This document shows, one piece after another, positions 42,309 through 51,509 of a stretch of DNA of 64,000 nucleotides. The notes beneath the pieces are model-generated. The model was given only the letters and a program-made list of their open reading frames with translations, had not been told where the DNA came from and made no database searches. A program made the translations under genes and the position numbers. The stretch spans positions 70,721 through 134,720 of the forward strand of contig NZ_JAYGII010000006.1 in assembly GCF_034931365.1 (NCBI RefSeq), read 5' to 3'. Source of the DNA: Natronospira elongata. GTDB taxonomy: Bacteria > Pseudomonadota > Gammaproteobacteria > Natronospirales > Natronospiraceae. Within the stretch, counting starts at the first letter, position 1; each line of letters opens with the position of its first letter.

Positions 42309-42785
42309 ATGAGCGAGAATAAAGCAACGTTTGGTGCCGGCTGTTTCTGGGGCGTGGAAGCCCGCTTCCGCGAGATTGACGGGGTGCTGGACACCCAGGT
42401 CGGCTATCTGGGTGGGGATTTCGAGAATCCCAGCTACGAAGACGTTTGCTCCGGCGAGACGGGGCACGCTGAAGTGGTCCAGATGGTCTATGATTCAGAG
42501 AAGGTGTCTTATCAGGCCCTGCTTGAGGTGTTCTGGGAGATGCATGACCCCACCAGCCTCAATCGTCAGGGCCCGGATGTAGGCAGTCAGTATCGATCGG
42601 CGATTTTCTATCACGATGAGGCTCAGCGGCAGGCGGCAGAATCTGCGAAGCAGGCCCTGCAAGCATCCGGGCGTTTCCAGCGCCCCATCGTGACCGAGAT
42701 CAGTCCGGCATCGACCTTTTACCGCGCGGAGGAGTATCATCAGCGGTATCTGGAAAAAAAGGGGCTGTCGAGCTGTGCCATTTGA
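42309..42785 (+). CDS. msrA: Peptide-methionine (S)-S-oxide reductase MsrA
   Basis: A 158-residue enzyme with the active-site motif GAGCFWG (Cys12), GYLGG, and ETGHAEVVQMVYD. QGPDVGSQYRSAIFY and AEEYHQRYL are further family marks. The resolving Cys is near the end (SSCAI). It reduces methionine-S-sulfoxide in proteins using thioredoxin. GGAG lies 12 nt before the ATG. It is divergent from the Nramp-related gene and followed after 63 nt by a PilZ gene. Confidence 0.95.
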   Translation: MSENKATFGAGCFWGVEARFREIDGVLDTQVGYLGGDFENPSYEDVCSGETGHAEVVQMVYDSEKVSYQALLEVFWEMHDPTSLNRQGPDVGSQYRSAIFYHDEAQRQAAESAKQALQASGRFQRPIVTEISPASTFYRAEEYHQRYLEKKGLSSCAI

Positions 42786-42848
42786 AGCACGGCCGGCGGC
42801 GGTTTTCGTGGCGGGGGGTCACGGCCGAATTAGGGATGGGAGGCAGCA

Positions 42849-43259
42849 ATGGGCAAGATCAGCAGTAGCGAAGATACCGACGGCGGCGACGATCGCCGGG
42901 TATTCGGGCGCATCGACACCCAGCACCCGGTCAAGGTGCTGGACGGGCGGGATCATGCCCACCCGGCCCTTGCCCTGGATATTTCCCTGACCGGTCTGCA
43001 GTTGCTTTGCAACAATGAAACCGCCCGGCAGCTCCTGCCTGACAGTGTCCTGCGGGGGGAGCTTGGGGGCGAGGAATTGCGGGTGCAGATGCAATTGCCT
43101 CTGAAGGATGGCCGCTATTCCAATGTGGATGCCCGCTGTCGGGTGGTGGCCTGCCGGGACGATGATGGCGAGCGCTTCCGGATCGGGCTCCGCTATATCT
43201 GGTTTGAAAATTACACCTACGACGACCTCGAGCGGTTTATCGACGACTGGCTGCACTAG
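42849..43259 (+). CDS. Single-domain PilZ protein
   Basis: A 136-residue cytoplasmic protein with both PilZ motifs: RVFGR (residues 17-21) and DISLTG (44-49). The C-terminal segment FRIGLRYIWFENYTYDDLER is typical of the domain's last strand and helix. It should bind c-di-GMP and act on an unknown partner. It is distinct from the YcgR-like protein at 2853-3572, which carries an extra N-terminal domain. Confidence 0.88.
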   Translation: MGKISSSEDTDGGDDRRVFGRIDTQHPVKVLDGRDHAHPALALDISLTGLQLLCNNETARQLLPDSVLRGELGGEELRVQMQLPLKDGRYSNVDARCRVVACRDDDGERFRIGLRYIWFENYTYDDLERFIDDWLH

Positions 43260-43446
43260 CTGGTCCTCCCGCCCGCCCCTGAACCCGCGATGAAACCAAT
43301 CCACGGTGCCGAAGTCATATCGGTGTCGTAGGCCGTCCTGCTACCCTCTTCGGGTCGCTTTGACCGCACTCAGGCGGCGGATGGCTGCGTTTTGCCCGCC
43401 GTGATGCCGGGTGAGATCCATTCAAGCATGACAATATGAGGACCAG

Positions 43447-45498
43447 ATGATGCACAAGACAATGAGCGTCTTGCTCTGCGCCGGCCTGTTGGCCGCCTGT
43501 GGCCAGGATGACCAGGACCGGGATCGGACTCCTGAGCCGGCCAAGGGCGAAGCCGAGCTGGGCGTGGACATGGCCAACATGGATCACGATGTTCGGCCCC
43601 AGGATGATTTCTTCCGCTTCGTGAACGGTGGTTGGCTGGAGCGTACCGATATCCCGAGCGATCGTGCTCGCTACGGCAGTTTTGACGAGCTGCGTGAACA
43701 GGCCGAGGCCCATTTGCGTGAGCTGGTGGAAGAGGTCTCGGAGCGAGAGAACCTCGAAACCGGCTCAGCGGAGCAAATGATCCGCGATCTCTATCAGAGC
43801 TTCATGGATGAAGACGCCCTTGAGGCACTCGGGATGGAACCGCTGGAAGACCTGTTCGCCCGCATCGACGCGGTCGAGGATCATGATGAGCTGCGCCGGC
43901 TGCTGGCCAAGCTGCCAGCTTACGGTGTCTCCGGCCCGTTCAGCTTCTTTGTGCGCCAGGATGCCCAGAACTCCGACCAATATATCTCCTACCTCAGCCA
44001 GTCCGGGCTTGGTCTGCCGGATCGGGATTTCTACTTTGATGACGGCAATCAGGACGTTCGTGAGGCCTATCTTGAGCATGTGGAGCGCATGTTTGAGCTT
44101 GCCGGTCACGAGGACCCTGCGGCCGCTGCCGAGCGCATCATGGACACCGAAACCCGTCTGGCCGACGGTCATTGGACCCGGGTCGAGAACCGTGACCCGG
44201 TGGCCACCTATAACCTCAAGTCGGTGAGCGAACTCGGAGAACTGGCGCCGGATTTCGACTGGGCCGCCTTCATTGCCGACATTGGTGCCGACGATGTGGA
44301 GTCGGTGGTGGTTCGGCAGCCGGACTATCTGGCAACCGCTGCCTCGGTAATCGCCGATACCGATATCGAGACCTGGCAGGACTATCTCCGCTGGCGGGTT
44401 CTTTCCAGCTACGCCAATTATCTGTCCAGCGATTTCGTCGAGGCCCGCTTCGATTTCTCGGGGCGCGTCCTTCAGGGACTGGAAGAGCAGAAGCCCCGTT
44501 GGGAGCGTGGTATCGACGTGCTCAACCAGGTGATCGGCTTTCAGCTCGGCAAGCTCTATGTGGAGCGTCATTACGATGACGAAGCCAGTGAGCGCATGGC
44601 CGAGATGGTGGACAACCTGATGATCGCCTTCGAGGAGACCTTGCGTGAATCGCCCTGGATGAGCCCGGAGACCCGCGACGAGGCCCTTGCCAAGCTTGAG
44701 AGCTTCAATACCAAGATTGGCTATCCGGACAAATGGCGGGACTACGACGGCCTGGAAATCGATCCGGATGACCTGGTGGGCAATATCAAACGTTCCCGCG
44801 CCTTTGAATACGGACGCATGCTGGAGCGCTTGGGGCAGGAAGTGGACCGGGACGAATGGTTCATGACCCCGCAGACGGTCAATGCCTATTATTCACCTTC
44901 CATGACCGAGATTGTCTTCCCGGCTGCCATTCTGCAGCCCCCCTTCTTTGATGTGGATGCCGATGACGCCATCAACTACGGCGCCATTGGCGCGGTCATT
45001 GGCCATGAGATCAGCCACGGCTTTGACGACTCCGGTCGCCGTGTGGATGGCGATGGCAACCTTCGCGACTGGTGGTCCGAGGGCTCCGAAGAGGAATTCC
45101 AGTCCCGCGCCCAGGTGCTGGTGGACCAGTTCGATGCCGAGGAACCGCTGGAGGGGGTCAACATCAACGGCCAGGCCACCCTGGGCGAGAATATCGCCGA
45201 CCATGGCGGTCTGCGGGTGGCCTGGCGGGCCTATCAGCTGTCCCTGGAAGGAGAGGAGGCGCCGGTAATCGAGGGCTTTAGCGGCGATCAGCGCTTCTTC
45301 CTGGGCTGGGGCCAGATCTGGCGCATCCAGTTCCGCGACGAAGCGCTGCGTCAGCACCTCCAGACCCGCCCCCATTCACCGGGGGAATTCCGGGTCAATA
45401 CCACGCTGCGCAACATCCCGGGCTTCTACGAGGCCTTCGACCTGCAGCCCGGTGATGCGATGTACCTGCCGGAGGACGAGCGGGCCAACATCTGGTAA
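43447..45498 (+). CDS. M13 (neprilysin-like) metallopeptidase, predicted lipoprotein
   Basis: A 683-residue protein with a lipoprotein signal (HKTMSVLLCAGLLAAC, lipobox LAAC). The M13 N-terminal domain spans about 40-430 (VRPQDDFFRFVNGGWLERT as its usual opening). Zinc ligands are in VIGHEISHGFDD (HExxH, His520 and His524) and GENIADHGGLRVAW (Glu581, ExxxD). NAYYSPSMTEIVFPAAILQP supplies the substrate-binding Asn-Ala-Tyr/Phe motif. It cleaves small peptides outside the cytoplasm. GAGGACCAG directly precedes the ATG. A bidirectional terminator follows. Confidence 0.95.
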   Translation: MMHKTMSVLLCAGLLAACGQDDQDRDRTPEPAKGEAELGVDMANMDHDVRPQDDFFRFVNGGWLERTDIPSDRARYGSFDELREQAEAHLRELVEEVSERENLETGSAEQMIRDLYQSFMDEDALEALGMEPLEDLFARIDAVEDHDELRRLLAKLPAYGVSGPFSFFVRQDAQNSDQYISYLSQSGLGLPDRDFYFDDGNQDVREAYLEHVERMFELAGHEDPAAAAERIMDTETRLADGHWTRVENRDPVATYNLKSVSELGELAPDFDWAAFIADIGADDVESVVVRQPDYLATAASVIADTDIETWQDYLRWRVLSSYANYLSSDFVEARFDFSGRVLQGLEEQKPRWERGIDVLNQVIGFQLGKLYVERHYDDEASERMAEMVDNLMIAFEETLRESPWMSPETRDEALAKLESFNTKIGYPDKWRDYDGLEIDPDDLVGNIKRSRAFEYGRMLERLGQEVDRDEWFMTPQTVNAYYSPSMTEIVFPAAILQPPFFDVDADDAINYGAIGAVIGHEISHGFDDSGRRVDGDGNLRDWWSEGSEEEFQSRAQVLVDQFDAEEPLEGVNINGQATLGENIADHGGLRVAWRAYQLSLEGEEAPVIEGFSGDQRFFLGWGQIWRIQFRDEALRQHLQTRPHSPGEFRVNTTLRNIPGFYEAFDLQPGDAMYLPEDERANIW

Positions 45499-45520
45499 AA
45501 GCCGCTTGAGGCTTTGCATG

Positions 45521-45556
45521 AAAAACCGCCACCCGAAAGGGTGGCGGTTTTCTTTT
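45521..45556. terminator. Bidirectional terminator between M13 and the binding-protein gene
   Basis: AAAAACCGCCACCC, loop GAAA, GGGTGGCGGTTTTCTTTT. Both strands end in T-rich tails, so it serves both convergent genes. Confidence 0.92.
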
Positions 45557-45567
45557 GGTCGGCGGAT

Positions 45568-46398
45568 CTACTGGGTCTGGTAGCGGGTGGTGATTTCGTC
45601 CCGCACATTGCCCTCAATCAGTGCCTGCAGGGCCTCGTCAAAGCGCTCGACCAGGGATTGGTCCACGGATTCACGGCTGAACATCAGTGTTACCTCGCCG
45701 CTGCTGAGCTCCTGTTCCAGTCGGGCCACCTGGTCTTCCAGGCCCAGGCGTCGCTGCACCGACGCCGCCACGAAGGGGTCTTCGATCAGGGCGTCAATGT
45801 CATGCTCCAGTAGGCGCAGGAGGTTGATGTCCCCAATCCGCGCACTGGTGAGGTAGCGCTCGTAGTCCGGGTTGGCGATCACCGCTTCGGCCTCGTCGCC
45901 ATAGAGAAAGCCTTCCGTCAGTCCCACCCGACGCCGTTGTTGCAGCAGACTTTCCAGGCTCTCATCCTGGTACAGGTCCAGATCCTCGGCTCGTACCCAG
46001 ATGGCGAAGGTCTCATCCCGGTACGGGATGCTGAAATAGGCGAATTCCTCGCGGGCAGCCGTGCGCGTGGCACCCGGTATGAAGTCGATCTCCCCGTCTC
46101 GCAGGGCTGCCAGCAGGGATACGAAATCCGCCTGGTGATACTCCAGTTCGCAACCGGCCTTTTCCGCTGCCGCGCTGACCAGCTCCACATCCAGGCCGGC
46201 GACTTCGCCGGTCGGGGTGCGGTATTGGTAAGGCTCCCAGGGGTCCCAGCCCATCACCAGCTCACAGTCCGTTGTGGCCTCAGGGGTCTCTGCCACGGCG
46301 TCGTCATCCACCGCTCCGTTCTCATCCGGGGCCTCGCAGGCCATGAGGAACAGGAGCAGGAGACACCACGCCAGGCCATGCATTGTTGTTCTGTTCAT
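45568..46398 (-). CDS. Periplasmic amino-acid-binding (SBP type 3) lipoprotein
   Basis: A 276-residue protein with a lipoprotein signal (lipobox LMAC; MNRTTMHGLAWCLLLLFLMA before Cys). The binding domain opens WDPWEPYQYRTPTGEVAGLD and holds FISIPYRDETF-like and GEIDFIPGATRTAAREEFAY-type segments near residues 110-130, typical of polar amino acid binding proteins. AGGAGG lies 6 nt before the ATG. No permease genes are adjacent, so it may serve a distant transporter or act as a sensor. Confidence 0.85.
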   Translation of the reverse strand: MNRTTMHGLAWCLLLLFLMACEAPDENGAVDDDAVAETPEATTDCELVMGWDPWEPYQYRTPTGEVAGLDVELVSAAAEKAGCELEYHQADFVSLLAALRDGEIDFIPGATRTAAREEFAYFSIPYRDETFAIWVRAEDLDLYQDESLESLLQQRRRVGLTEGFLYGDEAEAVIANPDYERYLTSARIGDINLLRLLEHDIDALIEDPFVAASVQRRLGLEDQVARLEQELSSGEVTLMFSRESVDQSLVERFDEALQALIEGNVRDEITTRYQTQ

Positions 46399-46496
46399 AT
46401 CGCCTCCTGGACCATGTCATTGTCAGTCATTGGGCCAGGGCACTGTGCCCCGCCCTTACTCATAGCTTAGAACGGGGATGTGAGAGCACAAGGGGA

Positions 46497-47564
46497 CTAG
46501 GGCAATATCAGGACAGTGATTTCCTCGCGGTCATGGTATAGCTGGCGGGCCCGCAGGCTGGCGCCTGCTCCCGCCCGAGCGCGCAGTTCGGCCAACAGGT
46601 CCCGGGCTACCGGCCAGGGCCGTTTCATGGGCAGCTTGAGGTTGAAGACTACCCTTCGGGCCCAGCCTGTCTGCAGCCACTGGCCCATTCGGGCTGCCAC
46701 CCGCGCTGGTTTGTCGACCATGTCGCAAAGCAGCCAATCGACAGGAGCGGCGGGCTGCCAGGTGAAGCCATCGCCGCGAACATGATCCAGCAGGCCGCTG
46801 TCCAGCAGGCTTTTAGCCATGGGGCCATTGTCCACCGCCGTGACATGGATGTGGCGGCGCACCATCTGCCAGCTCCAGCCGCCCGGCGCGGCACCCAGGT
46901 CCACGGCGGTCATGCCAGGCTGCAGATGGGTCTCCCGCTCCTCTGGCGTCATCAAGCGGATCAAGGCCTCTTCCAGTTTGAGCGTGGAGCGGCTGGGCGC
47001 GGCCGACGGCATCCGCAGACGCTGAATGCCCCCGGCCGGCTCGGCCGGATCCTGATTGCTGCCCACCGCAACGCGAGTGGAATCGGGAAAAAACAGGTGC
47101 AGCACGGGGGCACCCTCGGCATCCAGACGGATACCCTTGTCCTTCAGCGCCCGCCGCAGGGCGGGAGTGAAGGCCCGAACAAAACGGGAGAGGCCCTTGC
47201 CGGCATTGCTGTCCGGGACGCTGATCTGGAGGCCCCCAAAGCAACTCCCGCCGGGCAGTGTTTCGATGATGGGGCTGATGCGGTCCTTGCCGGGGAGCCC
47301 CTCCAGCCAATGCCATTCCCTCAGCACCTGCCGCGGGAACAGATAATCCTGCGGTAGATGACGGTTCATGGCCGCTGTCTCGGCTGGGTCGGCGCAGACC
47401 AGTCTAAGCCAGGCCTCTCCCGGCCGGGCGATGGCATAGGCCGAGGCAATCCCGGCCGCCCGCGCCCTTTCGTCCAGCTCCGCCGCAGCCGCTGACTCCA
47501 TGCCGGGGCGGCAGTGGGCCAGCCAGGCATGCACTGGCGGTCTTGTTATCGGATTGTCACTCAC
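46497..47564 (-). CDS. rlmM: 23S rRNA 2'-O-ribose C2498 methyltransferase
   Basis: A 355-residue protein of normal RlmM length. Residues about 1-190 are the THUMP-like N-terminal region (HAWLAHCRPGMESAAAAELD; DYLFPRQVLREWHWLEGLPG). The methyltransferase domain has the SAM loop MTAVDLGAAPGGWSWQMV, VDNGPMAKSL, LLCDMVDKP and FNLKLPMKR, which together supply the K-D-K-E type active site. It methylates C2498 of 23S rRNA before ribosome assembly. Confidence 0.95.
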   Translation of the reverse strand: MSDNPITRPPVHAWLAHCRPGMESAAAAELDERARAAGIASAYAIARPGEAWLRLVCADPAETAAMNRHLPQDYLFPRQVLREWHWLEGLPGKDRISPIIETLPGGSCFGGLQISVPDSNAGKGLSRFVRAFTPALRRALKDKGIRLDAEGAPVLHLFFPDSTRVAVGSNQDPAEPAGGIQRLRMPSAAPSRSTLKLEEALIRLMTPEERETHLQPGMTAVDLGAAPGGWSWQMVRRHIHVTAVDNGPMAKSLLDSGLLDHVRGDGFTWQPAAPVDWLLCDMVDKPARVAARMGQWLQTGWARRVVFNLKLPMKRPWPVARDLLAELRARAGAGASLRARQLYHDREEITVLILP

Positions 47565-47695
47565 CCCTGTTTCTCCTGCTGACTTGCCGGGATGGTTTTG
47601 CCCCCCCGTGCTTGAGCTTTGCCACGGATTGGGGCAATGTTCTGCCCCGAGCCCGGGAGGGCCCCATTGCCGAGACGCTTGATTGGAGAAATGCC

Positions 47696-48106
47696 ATGGC
47701 CGCCAAACGCCTGCCCCGTGTTGTCACCGTTCCCCTGGTGCTGTTGGTCATTGTGTTGCTGGCCTGGCTGCTGCTACGCATGTTGCCCTCGGGATTTGAG
47801 ACCGATCTCAGTCTGGTGGGGACCGGTGAGCCGGCCGTGGTGCTTGTCCATGATCACAATTATGTCGAAAGCGTTACCCTGATGGAGAATCTGGCTCGGG
47901 TCCGGGATCAGCATCCCGAGGCCATGCTGTATCTGGTTGCCGATCTCAATCATCCTCGGGGCCAGCGTTTTGCCGATAACCAGGACGTGGATGCGGTCAC
48001 GCTGGTGTTGTTTGATCTGCACGGCAACCGGGTGGCCACCACCCGTAGCGTCAAGGACAGTGGCGAAATCGAGCAGTGGCTGGCAGATCATCTGCCGCCT
48101 CTGTAA
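47696..48106 (+). CDS. Membrane-anchored thioredoxin-like-fold protein, function unknown
   Basis: A 136-residue protein from ATG 47696 (GGAG 7 nt upstream). One N-terminal membrane segment (VVTVPLVLLVIVLLAWLLLR) anchors a periplasmic domain with a thioredoxin-like strand order (PAVVLVHDHNYVESVTLMEN, MLYLVADLNHPRG, TLVLFDLHGNRVAT). There is no CxxC motif, so no redox role is suggested. Confidence 0.65.
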   Translation: MAAKRLPRVVTVPLVLLVIVLLAWLLLRMLPSGFETDLSLVGTGEPAVVLVHDHNYVESVTLMENLARVRDQHPEAMLYLVADLNHPRGQRFADNQDVDAVTLVLFDLHGNRVATTRSVKDSGEIEQWLADHLPPL

Positions 48107-48118
48107 TCCCGGAAACCA

Positions 48119-48790
48119 TCAAAAGCGGCGCCCGAACAGCAGGCGCGTGGCACCCCCGCCCTCGATGGCATCGTGACGCACTCCCACCCAGCCGCCATCA
48201 TCGATCTCCAGTGACAAGCTGAGATAGGCGTGGCTGTCCGGCCGCCACTGAAGCCGCCTGTCGCTGCGGCCGTCCTCATCCCGGCGGGTCTCTTCGCCGT
48301 TCAGCCAGTGGCGGGCAACGCCAATGCCAATGCCCAGATGCCGGCCTTGCCAGTCCAGGCCAAGCTCCGCGCGGCCCTGGCGCATGTCCACTTCGACATC
48401 CCCCTCGCCCAGGCCGCCACTGACCGCCATCCAGTCATGGTCCAGATTCCAGCGCAGAGCCAGGGGGCTGCCGGTCGGATGGCGACCACCCAGACCGAAC
48501 CCCAGCAAGTGGCCGCCCAACCTCGGGGTTTCAACCGTGTCCGCGGCTTCAAAGCGCATTGACGGCAGCCCCAGGCGCAGATCACCCCATAAGCCGGCGG
48601 TCAGGCCTTCCCGCAACTCAATGACCCCACTCTGAAGGCTGAAGCGACGCGCCTCATCGGCCACCGTGGGCCGCAGGGTCTGGCTCTCAATCCGCGCCTC
48701 GTAGGCAACCCCTCGCTCCGTCAGGGCCGGCATGGGCAGGAGCAAGAGAGCCGAAAACAGGCCGGTGATGCGTCGTGGCGATCCGCCCAT
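48119..48790 (-). CDS. Predicted outer-membrane barrel-type exported protein
   Basis: A 223-residue protein with a signal peptide (GGSPRRITGLFSALLLLPMP, cut near ALT/ERG). The mature part is built of strand-like segments with Gly and aromatic residues (GLWGDLRLGLPSMRFEA, LGLDWQGRHLGIGIGVARHW) and ends in LLFGRRF, a barrel-like C-terminal Phe. GGAGGGCTGCC precedes the ATG at 48790. The frame stays open for more than 2 kb upstream but that part is antisense to the kinase gene. Confidence 0.65.
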   Translation of the reverse strand: MGGSPRRITGLFSALLLLPMPALTERGVAYEARIESQTLRPTVADEARRFSLQSGVIELREGLTAGLWGDLRLGLPSMRFEAADTVETPRLGGHLLGFGLGGRHPTGSPLALRWNLDHDWMAVSGGLGEGDVEVDMRQGRAELGLDWQGRHLGIGIGVARHWLNGEETRRDEDGRSDRRLQWRPDSHAYLSLSLEIDDGGWVGVRHDAIEGGGATRLLFGRRF

Positions 48791-48967
48791 GGCAGCCCTC
48801 CAGGCCGGGATTGGCGATAAGCGGGTTTGCTTTATCCGTCTCAAGGTAATATACCAAGGGCAGCGTCCAGACCCGTGAGTTCCAACAGCAATTTGTGGGA
48901 TAGTGACGCCTGTGGTCCGGGGGGTAGAGTCCCGCGGCGGCTGACCGGAAGGGCAGCGGCCGCATTG

Positions 48968-51454
48968 ATGACCGGGGGAAGCTTGCAGAGCAAGGCCTTC
49001 AAAAACGATCGATTCATCGGTTTCGCCGTTGTCCTGCTGGTTGCCCTGGCCGGCCTCGCCGGCCTGTGGCGCGGCCTGGACGGGCAATTGGCTGAATGGG
49101 GCATGCGACTGGCCCCGGAAAGGGCTCCCGGCGAGGCCGTGCTGCTGGTGGATATTGATGACCGTAGCCTGCAGCGCTTCGATGACTGGACCAGTCTGGC
49201 CGCCGCCGTGGGTGAGGCGGTGGGCATGTCCCGTGGCGCGGGTGCCAGTGTTACCGCCCTGGTGCTGCCCCCGGATTGGGGCCTGGCAGGTCCGGTGGCT
49301 GATGCCACTCTGGCGGCTCGCCTGGAGGGTCTGGGCCCGGTTCTGTTGGGCCTGCCGTATCGCAGCGCCACTGGTGGCAGCGATGGCGGACCCCTGCCGA
49401 GGGACTGGATTCCCCCCTACATGCTCGACAGCGCTGTCAGCGCCAATATCGAAGACCCGATCAATATCCGCATCCTGCGTCGCATGGCGGCGACGCCGGC
49501 GCTGCCCTCCGGGCGCCTCGTCCCGGCTCACCCGGGATTGAGCAGCGAGGTAACGGGGGTCGGTTTTCTGCCCCGGGTGGAGGATCGCCTCGCATCCCGG
49601 GAACCTCCCGCGCTGTTGCGCAGCGACGATCATTTTCTGCCCGCCCTGTCCGTGAATATTGCCGCCCACATCCTCGGTGCTGAGGCAGCTGACATCCGTA
49701 CCCAGGATCCCAGCGACCTGGCGATTGGTGGCCGGCGCGTGGTGACTGATGTCAGCTATCGTTTTCAGCCTCATTTCTATTCTCTGGATGGCGAGCGGGC
49801 CCTGCCCCGTGTCAGTCTCGATCTGCTCCTCTCGGAACGTTTTGATCCCGCCAGCCTGCAAGGTCGCGCCGTGATCATCGGCACCTCGTCCGAACAGTGG
49901 GCCCAGGCCATGCCCAGTCCCACGGGGGGTGTGCTCAGTCCCATGGAAGTCGTGGCCCAGCACGCCACTGCCCTGATCAACGGAGATCTCTATTCGGCGC
50001 CCGTGTGGGTCGCCGTGGTGCCGTGGGCCGTGCTCTTCGTGGTGGCCCTCTATCTGGGTTATCTCCTGCCCCGGGTGGGGTTGGCCACTGGGGTTGCCCT
50101 GACACTGCTGTTGGCGGTGATCCTGGTCAATCTGCAGTTGGTGCTGCCCATGGCCCGCATGTTGCGTTTGGACCTGGCCATGCCGGTTGTTGCCCTGCTG
50201 TCGGGACATTTCGCTCTGGGGGCGAAGCAGTACCTCAGCGATCGATACCACCATTTCCGGCAGACCCTGTCCGATCTCAATCGCCAACTGGCCGAGGCCT
50301 GGCGGGCCCAGGGCCGGCTTGATGCCGCCTTTGAGCGGCTCAAACAGTGTGAGCCAGATCAGCGCGTCCTCGACCAGCTCTACGACCTGGGCCTGGATTT
50401 CGAGCGTCGCCGCCAGTTTGCCAAGGCACAAAGTGTTCTCCGTCACCTGTCCAGGCTGTCCCCCGGCTTTGCCGATGCGGATGCGCGGATCCGCAAGCTT
50501 GGGGTGCTGGAAAGCAAGATGGCCCTGGGTAGCGGCCGGGGCGGGGTTCGTTCCCTGGTCCTGACCGAGGATGGCATGCAAAAGCCCATGCTGGGTCGCT
50601 ACGAGATCGACAAGGAGATCGGTCGTGGCGCCATGGGTGTGGTCTATCTGGGCAAGGACCCCCGCATCGGCCGCACGGTGGCGGTCAAGACCGTTGCCCT
50701 GTCGGAGGAATTCGAGGGAGAACAACTGGAACAGGTGACCGCCCGCTTCTTCCGTGAGGCCGAGACCGCCGGCCGCCTCAATCACCCCAGTATCGTCACC
50801 ATATACGACGTGGGTGAGGAGGCCGACCTGGCCTATATCGCCATGGACTATCTGGACGGCACCAGCCTGCAGCGCTACACCCGGCCGGGCAAATTGCTGC
50901 CCGTGCCCACGGTCTTCGACATCGTCACCCAGGTGGCCGAGGCGTTGAACTATGCCCATGGCCATAACGTGGTCCATCGCGACATCAAGCCGGCCAACAT
51001 GATCTATGATCGCCGCACCCGGCGGATCAAGGTTACCGACTTCGGTGTGGCCTGCCTCACCGATGCCAGCAAGACCAAGACCGGGACCATCCTTGGCACG
51101 CCCTCCTATATGTCACCGGAGCAGGTATTGGGCCGGCGGGTAGATGGTCGCTCCGATCTCTTCTCCCTGGGTGTGACCTTCTATCAGATGCTGCGCGGCG
51201 AATTGCCCTTTGATGGTCAGCCCCTGGCCACCCTGATGTACAAGATCGCCAATGAAGAGCACCCGGACGTGACCCATCTGCGCCTGGATCTGCCGCCCTG
51301 CGTCCGCCAGATCATGAACAAGGCCCTGGCCAAGAAGCCCGAGGACCGCTTCCAGAGTGGTGCGGAAATGGCCGCCGCCCTGCGCCAGTGTCGCCGACAG
51401 GTGGTGGCCATGGCCAGAAAGACCCAGGGCGAGCCGGCCAAGAGCAAGACCTAA
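48968..51454 (+). CDS. CHASE2-domain membrane serine/threonine protein kinase
   Basis: An 828-residue protein. An N-terminal membrane segment (FIGFAVVLLVALAGLAGLW) precedes an extracytoplasmic CHASE2 sensor (about 40-340; AVLLVDIDDRSLQRFDDW). Three membrane segments (about 345-420) and a helical linker with a TPR-like stretch (about 425-515) follow. The kinase domain (~545-805) is complete: IGRGAMGVVYLGKD, VAVK, HRDIKPANM (His near 670), DFGVA and GTPSYMSPEQVLG. The start could lie a few codons up or downstream. It would pass an external signal to cytoplasmic targets. No partner phosphatase is nearby. Confidence 0.9.
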   Translation: MTGGSLQSKAFKNDRFIGFAVVLLVALAGLAGLWRGLDGQLAEWGMRLAPERAPGEAVLLVDIDDRSLQRFDDWTSLAAAVGEAVGMSRGAGASVTALVLPPDWGLAGPVADATLAARLEGLGPVLLGLPYRSATGGSDGGPLPRDWIPPYMLDSAVSANIEDPINIRILRRMAATPALPSGRLVPAHPGLSSEVTGVGFLPRVEDRLASREPPALLRSDDHFLPALSVNIAAHILGAEAADIRTQDPSDLAIGGRRVVTDVSYRFQPHFYSLDGERALPRVSLDLLLSERFDPASLQGRAVIIGTSSEQWAQAMPSPTGGVLSPMEVVAQHATALINGDLYSAPVWVAVVPWAVLFVVALYLGYLLPRVGLATGVALTLLLAVILVNLQLVLPMARMLRLDLAMPVVALLSGHFALGAKQYLSDRYHHFRQTLSDLNRQLAEAWRAQGRLDAAFERLKQCEPDQRVLDQLYDLGLDFERRRQFAKAQSVLRHLSRLSPGFADADARIRKLGVLESKMALGSGRGGVRSLVLTEDGMQKPMLGRYEIDKEIGRGAMGVVYLGKDPRIGRTVAVKTVALSEEFEGEQLEQVTARFFREAETAGRLNHPSIVTIYDVGEEADLAYIAMDYLDGTSLQRYTRPGKLLPVPTVFDIVTQVAEALNYAHGHNVVHRDIKPANMIYDRRTRRIKVTDFGVACLTDASKTKTGTILGTPSYMSPEQVLGRRVDGRSDLFSLGVTFYQMLRGELPFDGQPLATLMYKIANEEHPDVTHLRLDLPPCVRQIMNKALAKKPEDRFQSGAEMAAALRQCRRQVVAMARKTQGEPAKSKT

Positions 51455-51509
51455 GGAGCCTCTGATTAATTCATTGGCTGCGGGTGCGAATGAATTAATC
51501 AGAGGTTCC
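51455..51509. mobile_element. Minimal 55-bp MITE (two IS5-type ends) flanked by CTAA duplications
   Basis: Ends GGAGCCTCTGATTAATTC and GAATTAATCAGAGGTTCC match the termini of the 274-bp element at 19354-19627. CTAA stands directly on both sides (51451-51454 and 51510-51513), a 4-bp target duplication of the YTAR type made by IS5-group elements. The insert fills the whole gap between the kinase TAA (51452-51454) and the symporter TAG (51512-51510 on the minus strand). Its hairpin may end transcripts from both sides. Confidence 0.88.

Noticed and set aside
48791..50977. Long upstream extension of the leftward barrel-protein frame
   Set aside because: It is antisense to the CHASE2 kinase. The real start at 48790 has a ribosome site and signal peptide.
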